Shown here: positions 7,047 to 11,019 of the stretch, piece after piece
Layout: each line of letters starts with the position of its first letter
How positions within the stretch are numbered: the stretch's first letter is position 1
Source: Acidimicrobiaceae bacterium
GTDB taxonomy: Bacteria; Actinomycetota; Acidimicrobiia; Acidimicrobiales; RAAP-2
Assembly (NCBI GenBank): GCA_003133005.1
Contig: PKZI01000104.1
Span: 908 to 11,926, forward strand
Length of the DNA stretch: 11,019 nucleotides
Direction of reading: 5' to 3'
The notes under the pieces: model-generated
Told to the model about the DNA's origin: nothing
Database searches by the model: none
Seen by the model: only the letters and a program-made list of their open reading frames with translations
Translations under genes and position numbers: made by a program

Positions 7047-8027
7047 GTGTTTCCTACCGAACGACCACGGCGATTACGGCGTACGCCCGCACTGCGGCGA
7101 CTCGTCGCCGAGACCACGCTCAGTGCAAGTGATCTCGTGGCGCCCCTCTTCGTCGCCGAGGGACGCAGCGAGCCGACGCCGATCCTCTCACTGCCGGGTC
7201 ACTTTCAGCACACGGTGGGCTCGCTCGTCGATGAGGTAAAGGCGCTCCAGCAGGCGGGAGTGAATGCAGTCATCCTCTTTGGGGTCCCCGAGACGAAGGA
7301 CGATCGAGGTTCGGGCGCCTGGGATCCCAACGGTATCGCCCAAGTGGCACTCCGCGCCCTGCGTGACACCTTCGGTGACGAGATGGTGATTATGGCCGAC
7401 CTCTGTTTGGACGAGTACACCAGTCACGGACACTGTGGCGTCTTGCGTGACGACGGTACGGTGGACAACGACGCCACGCTCGAGCTCTATGCCGCGACCG
7501 CGCTCGCCCAAGTCGACGCCGGTGCGGCGGTGGTGGCACCGAGCGGGATGATGGACGGTCAGGTGGGTGCCATACGAGAGGCGCTGGACGAAAGCGGACA
7601 TCTGGACACGGTCATCATGGCGTACGCCGCGAAGTACGCGAGTGGGCTCTACGGTCCCTTTCGCGAAGCGGTCGGCGTGCAGATCCAAGGTGGTGGCGAC
7701 CGTCGAAGTTACCAACAGGACTACGCCAACCGTCGCGAGGCCCTACGCGAGGCGCGCGCCGACGTGGAACAAGGAGCGGACATCGTCATGGTCAAACCTG
7801 CCATGACCTACCTCGACATCGTGTCAGATCTCGCGCGAGAGATAGACGTCCCACTGTGCGCGTATCACGTGAGCGGCGAGTACGCCATGATCAAAGCCGC
7901 TGGCCAGAACGGATGGATCGACGCGAGCGCGGTCGCACTCGAACAATTGACGGCGGTGCGTCGCGCGGGCGCGGACTTCGTTCTCACGTATTTCGCACGA
8001 GAGGTCGCTGAGGAGCTCGGCCGTTGA
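7047..8027 (+). CDS. hemB: Delta-aminolevulinic acid dehydratase (porphobilinogen synthase)
   Basis: HemB condenses two 5-aminolevulinate molecules into porphobilinogen. The 326-residue protein has the typical start PTERPRRLRRTPALRRLV (3-20). The two Schiff-base lysines are Lys196 (MAYAAKYAS) and Lys250 (VMVKPAMTYLD), with GDRRSYQQD (217-225) between them. The metal-site segment DLCLDEYTSHGHCG (118-131) keeps Cys120 and Cys130 but has Asp122 where zinc enzymes have the middle cysteine, so it is not the full three-cysteine zinc site. SGMMDGQVGAIR (166-177) is conserved. The GTG start is supported by the alignment with typical HemB N-termini, and an AGG lies about 9 nt upstream. The gene follows hemD after 43 bp and overlaps the hemL TTG. 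Confidence 0.96.
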   Translation: MFPTERPRRLRRTPALRRLVAETTLSASDLVAPLFVAEGRSEPTPILSLPGHFQHTVGSLVDEVKALQQAGVNAVILFGVPETKDDRGSGAWDPNGIAQVALRALRDTFGDEMVIMADLCLDEYTSHGHCGVLRDDGTVDNDATLELYAATALAQVDAGAAVVAPSGMMDGQVGAIREALDESGHLDTVIMAYAAKYASGLYGPFREAVGVQIQGGGDRRSYQQDYANRREALREARADVEQGADIVMVKPAMTYLDIVSDLAREIDVPLCAYHVSGEYAMIKAAGQNGWIDASAVALEQLTAVRRAGADFVLTYFAREVAEELGR

Positions 8028-9301
8028 ACGAAACGAACAGTTCGTGGTTCGAACGAGCGAAGCAGGTCATCCCCGGGGGCGTTGACTCGCCGGTGCGCTC
8101 GTTCAGGTCCGTTGGCGGCACCCCGTACACCGTGCGAAGTGGCAAGGGCGCCTACGTCACTGACGTGGAGGGCAACGCGTATCTTGACTTCGTCCAGTCC
8201 TACGGCGCGTCGCTGCTCGGTCACGCGCATCCCGCCGTGGTCGAGACCTTGCGCGAAGCGGTCGCACTCGGCACGACGTTCGGCGCACCGACGCCCGGTG
8301 AGGTATTGCTCGCTGAAGCAATGACGTCGCGGGTGAACGGACTCGAACAGGTACGACTCGTCAGTTCGGGTACCGAGGCGGTCATGAGTGCGGTTCGCTT
8401 GGCGCGAGGATTCACTGCGCGCGACAAGATCGTGAAGTTCGACGGCTGCTACCACGGGCACTCTGACGCGTTGCTCGTCGCGGGCGGCAGCGGCGTGGCG
8501 CAATTAGGTCTCCCGGATTCCGCGGGCGTGACCGCGGGCGCGGTAGCTGACACGATCGTCGCCCCCTACAACGAAGTACCGACGCTCGATGACCGTGTCG
8601 CCGCGGTGCTGGTCGAACCGGTCGCGGCGAACATGAACTTGGTTGCCCCCGCGAGCGGGTACCTCGCGGCGCTGCGCGCGGAGTGCGATCGCGTCGGTGC
8701 ACTCTTGATCTTCGACGAGGTCATTACCGGGTTTCGTCTGAGCCTCGGCGGCGCGGAGGAGTACTTCGGGGTGACGCCCGACATCTGGTGTTTCGGAAAG
8801 GTAATTGGCGGCGGACTGCCGGTGGGAGCCTTTGGCGCCAGTCGAGGTCTGTTGTCCTCGCTCGCGCCCGAAGGTCCCGTCTATCAAGCGGGAACGTTGT
8901 CGGGCAATCCCTTAGCGACTGCGGCGGGCGCCGCGGTGCTCGATCTCGTAAGCGGCGAGGACCTCACTGATCTGGCCGATCGCGTCGAGCGTTTCGCGCT
9001 CGGACTTCGTGACGCGATTCGCTCCGCGGGCATCTACGCGCTGACTCCGACCGCGGGACCCTTGGTTGGCCTCTACCTCGCGCGCGAAGAGACGCCGGCG
9101 CCCTTGAACTTCGCCGAATCAAAGGAACTCTGCGGCAACGGACTTTACGGACCGTTCTTTCACGAGATGTTGCGCCAGGGCGTGGCGCTCGCTCCGGGCG
9201 CCTACGAGATTCTCTTCACCTCGCTCGCCCACAGCGAGGAGGACCTGGGACGAACCATTGAGTGCGCCGGGGAAGCGGCCCTGGTGTTGGCGGACTTATG
9301 A
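8024..9301 (+). CDS. hemL: Glutamate-1-semialdehyde 2,1-aminomutase
   Basis: HemL converts glutamate-1-semialdehyde, the HemA product, to 5-aminolevulinate using pyridoxal or pyridoxamine phosphate. HemA and HemL usually channel the unstable intermediate. The 425 residues are normal. Motifs include WFERAKQVIPGGVDSPVRSF (8-27), SSGTEAVMSAVRLARG (114-129), FDGCYHGHSDALL (139-151), FDEVITGFR (230-238) with the cofactor-binding Asp231, and FGKVIGGGLPVGAFG (257-271) with the Schiff-base Lys259. TLSGNPLATAAG (291-302) is also present. The start is TTG 8024, overlapping the hemB TGA as TTGA. No other start codon lies before the conserved N-terminus, so the TTG is well supported. The stop overlaps the next gene's ATG by 4 bp. 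Confidence 0.96.
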   Translation: MNETNSSWFERAKQVIPGGVDSPVRSFRSVGGTPYTVRSGKGAYVTDVEGNAYLDFVQSYGASLLGHAHPAVVETLREAVALGTTFGAPTPGEVLLAEAMTSRVNGLEQVRLVSSGTEAVMSAVRLARGFTARDKIVKFDGCYHGHSDALLVAGGSGVAQLGLPDSAGVTAGAVADTIVAPYNEVPTLDDRVAAVLVEPVAANMNLVAPASGYLAALRAECDRVGALLIFDEVITGFRLSLGGAEEYFGVTPDIWCFGKVIGGGLPVGAFGASRGLLSSLAPEGPVYQAGTLSGNPLATAAGAAVLDLVSGEDLTDLADRVERFALGLRDAIRSAGIYALTPTAGPLVGLYLAREETPAPLNFAESKELCGNGLYGPFFHEMLRQGVALAPGAYEILFTSLAHSEEDLGRTIECAGEAALVLADL

Positions 9302-10398
9302 GCACGACCTTTCGCTCCCAAGGTTGGATCGTGCGACCGAGCTTCGTCCCCAACGGTCCCAGCGCACCAGTGACCCTGCTCGGTGACGAGCACGGTCTCA
9401 CCCAGTTGGTGGGAGAACCACCCGTCGCGTGGCAGACGCCGTGGAGCGAACTTTCCAACGTCCACTTGGTACGGTTCGCTCGCGCAATGGCGCTGTTCGC
9501 GACCGCCGATGGCGTGCGATACAGCTGGCGTACGACGAACCGGGCGGACTTTGACGTGATCGCGGACGTCCTCGCCCAACACGGGGCGAGGGTCGTTCGT
9601 CGGCGTCGGCGCGCGGGCATCTACGCGGCGGTCCTCGTGGTCTTGTTGGCCTCGGTCGCCGGAGGGATTGGCGCCTACTTCTCCAAGGGTTCGACCAGCA
9701 CGAACATCATCAACGAGACCAAGGCGGTCAACCTCAGTGTGCGCGACCTGCCCAGCGGGTGGGGGCCATCGTCTGAGTCGCTGTTGAGCAATCTCTTTTC
9801 GACCCCGAACAAGGTGATTACGTCGACCACGGTCACCACGACGCCTCCCGCCACGACGTCGACGTGGTCGCGGATCTCCGCCCTCTTTCAGAGTTGTATT
9901 GGTGTGTCAGCCGCAAAGGACCGAATGTACGGAGCCGCGGGACAACAGCCCGACTATCAGGTCTCGTCACCCGTTTTTAGTGCGAGTACGAACGGCGGCG
10001 AGGAGGTCGCCTCGGCCGCGCAGTACTACCGCACGACGACGATGGTAAGGAAGGACACCGCCGAAATGACCAAGGCCAAATTCGGTGCGTGCTTTGCCCA
10101 GACGAACGCGGCGTTGCTCGAATCGGTCTACTCGAAGAACTTCACGCACGTTCCGGTCGGTTCTAATTGGCGGCCCGTCACCTTCGAGCCGGGATTTTCT
10201 CGTGGTGGTGTGGAGAAGTTGAACGTGCCGGGCGTCACTGGTTCGCTCTATCTCGTGTTCGTGCAAATCACGGGTGGGCACTACGAAGTAACGCTCGGTG
10301 CACTCTTGTCCCAGTGGCCGAAGGACAAACCTTTTATGGCGACGTTGGTCAGCACGCTATTGGCGCGCATGACCTCGAGCACTGCGACCGCCGCTTAA
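9298..10398 (+). CDS. Single-pass membrane protein of unknown function, tail of the heme operon
   Basis: I do not recognise this 366-residue protein. It has three parts. Residues 1-100 are probably cytoplasmic and look like a small beta-rich, PH-like domain (strands around APVTLLGDEHGLTQLVG, WSELSNVHLVRF, MALFATADGVRYSW, then a helix FDVIADVLAQHG). An arginine cluster (101-105) and one hydrophobic helix follow at about 107-127 (GIYAAVLVVLLASVAGGIGAY). This predicts the N-terminus inside and the rest outside. A Ser/Thr-rich stretch (172-190) leads to an outer domain of about 170 residues with two cysteines, Cys200 (FQSCIGV) and Cys265 (FGACFAQ), possibly a disulfide. The outer half loosely resembles sensor or lipoprotein-like domains of actinobacteria, an impression only. 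ATG 9298 overlaps the hemL stop by 4 bp, so it is probably cotranscribed. The frame is open back to 9262 but inside hemL. Its end overlaps the convergent iron permease gene by 42 nt. Confidence 0.82.
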   Translation: MSTTFRSQGWIVRPSFVPNGPSAPVTLLGDEHGLTQLVGEPPVAWQTPWSELSNVHLVRFARAMALFATADGVRYSWRTTNRADFDVIADVLAQHGARVVRRRRRAGIYAAVLVVLLASVAGGIGAYFSKGSTSTNIINETKAVNLSVRDLPSGWGPSSESLLSNLFSTPNKVITSTTVTTTPPATTSTWSRISALFQSCIGVSAAKDRMYGAAGQQPDYQVSSPVFSASTNGGEEVASAAQYYRTTTMVRKDTAEMTKAKFGACFAQTNAALLESVYSKNFTHVPVGSNWRPVTFEPGFSRGGVEKLNVPGVTGSLYLVFVQITGGHYEVTLGALLSQWPKDKPFMATLVSTLLARMTSSTATAA

Positions 10399-11019
10399 GA
10401 CGGGTGACGTGACCTCGCGTCGCTGATGGCGCGACGCGAACGACTTGCTCAGGAGCACGAACATCAGACTGCTGAGCGCGATGTAACCAATCCACACGAC
10501 TGCTTGGGCAACTGTGGGGTGGTCCGCGTAGCCAAGCAGTGAATGCAGGATGTCGCCGAGGCTCGAGGACTCGGCGATGAAGCCGCTCGAATTCCACATC
10601 ACGTGAGAGCCAACCGTGATCCACCCGAGCTGTTGAAGGTTCTCCACGGCGTCCGCGAGCAGACCCGCGGCAAAGAACATGAGGATCAAACCGAGGATGC
10701 GAAAGAAGCGACCGAGGTTGAGTTTCGTGCCCATCTTGTACATCGCGTAGGCGAGCGCCAAGGCCGTGGCAAGGCCCAGCACCGCGCCCACGAGCAGGAG
10801 GTCGCCGTGCACGGGGGTCGCGGCCTGGCGCGAACTCGCAAAGACGATGGCGAGAGTAAAGACCATGGTTTCAAGGCCCTCGCGACCCACGGCCTGGAAC
10901 GAGAGAACGCCGAGCCCCCACCGGCTCCCTTTGGACAGAGCGACGTCACTGCGCGCCTGGAGTTCCTTCGCCATGTGGCGCGCGTGCTTGTGCATCCAGT
11001 ACGTCATGCCGGTAAGAAC
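10357..11019 (-). CDS. FTR1/EfeU-family iron permease (5' end beyond the window)
   Basis: This integral membrane protein is expected to import ferric or ferrous iron across the cytoplasmic membrane. The last 220 codons are visible and the frame is open at the right edge, reading VLTGMTYWMHKHARHMAKELQ, which matches the loop before the second iron motif of FTR1 proteins. GREGLETMVF (visible residues 45-54) carries the REGLE (REXXE-type) iron-binding motif. Hydrophobic segments follow at about 73-95, 104-122 and 172-191, then a basic tail with several arginines. The first REXXE motif and roughly the first 60 residues are outside the window, so the start and any partner genes (efeO, efeB) are unseen. 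The TAG stop at 10359-10357 lies inside the converging gene. The family is clear, but the EfeU name and iron form are inferred. Confidence 0.88.
   Translation of the reverse strand, partial: VLTGMTYWMHKHARHMAKELQARSDVALSKGSRWGLGVLSFQAVGREGLETMVFTLAIVFASSRQAATPVHGDLLLVGAVLGLATALALAYAMYKMGTKLNLGRFFRILGLILMFFAAGLLADAVENLQQLGWITVGSHVMWNSSGFIAESSSLGDILHSLLGYADHPTVAQAVVWIGYIALSSLMFVLLSKSFASRHQRREVTSPVLSGGRSARGHARQ
10415..10439. terminator. Perfect 9-bp inverted repeat at a convergent gene junction
   Basis: TCGCGTCGC (10415-10423) and GCGACGCGA (10431-10439) are exact reverse complements around a 7-nt loop. The repeat starts 17 nt after the stop codon of the membrane protein gene and lies within the end of the iron permease coding region (SRHQRRE). 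There is no T-run on either side, so it is not a classical intrinsic terminator. A strong GC hairpin could still stop or stabilise the converging transcripts. Chance within arginine-rich GC-rich codons is an alternative. Confidence 0.35.

Noticed and set aside
1..11019. tRNA, rRNA, CRISPR array, insertion sequence or attachment site
   Set aside because: No cloverleaf, repeated spacers, transposase or flanking direct repeats were seen. Nearly every base is in a protein-coding gene, and no gap exceeds 80 bp.

Overview
The window is a dense, GC-rich stretch of an actinobacterial chromosome with almost no intergenic space. A mycothiol-type glycosyltransferase (MshA) gene, a YbjN-family gene directly behind it, a rex-hemA-hemC-hemD-hemB heme cluster, nickel superoxide dismutase, and many GTG/TTG starts all point to Actinobacteria. 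A deep branch such as Acidimicrobiia is my guess. No plasmid, phage, insertion sequence, CRISPR or RNA gene was seen.

Layout. (1) Positions 1-395, minus strand: nickel superoxide dismutase sodN, missing only its last few codons at the left edge. Its maturation peptidase sodX (411-812, plus) diverges from it and ends in a small hairpin followed by a T-run. (2) 886-4128, plus: mshA, a YbjN-domain gene, proC and the NADH-sensing repressor rex. (3) 4165-9301, plus: hemA, hemC, hemD, hemB, hemL, which together carry every step from glutamyl-tRNA to uroporphyrinogen III (the C5 route). (4) 9298-10398, plus: an unrecognised single-pass membrane protein whose ATG overlaps the hemL stop. (5) 10357-11019, minus: the C-terminal three quarters of an FTR1/EfeU-type iron permease, converging on the previous gene with a 42-nt overlap of coding ends. 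A perfect 9-bp inverted repeat lies next to that junction.

How it fits together. From mshA to the membrane protein, ten plus-strand genes are separated by at most 43 bp, and five junctions are start/stop overlaps, so one or a few long transcripts are likely. Rex at the head of the hem genes matches the rex-hemACD arrangement known from Streptomyces and suggests that tetrapyrrole synthesis is tied to the NADH/NAD+ ratio. The flanking genes share a redox and metal theme: NiSOD for superoxide, MshA for the thiol mycothiol, FTR1 for iron.

Most of the window is recognisable core metabolism. The less ordinary points are the very tight divergent sodN/sodX start region, the uncharacterised membrane protein attached to the heme operon, the overlapping convergent 3' ends with their hairpin, and a few motif variants in HemA and HemB. 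I did not find a clearly new biological system.
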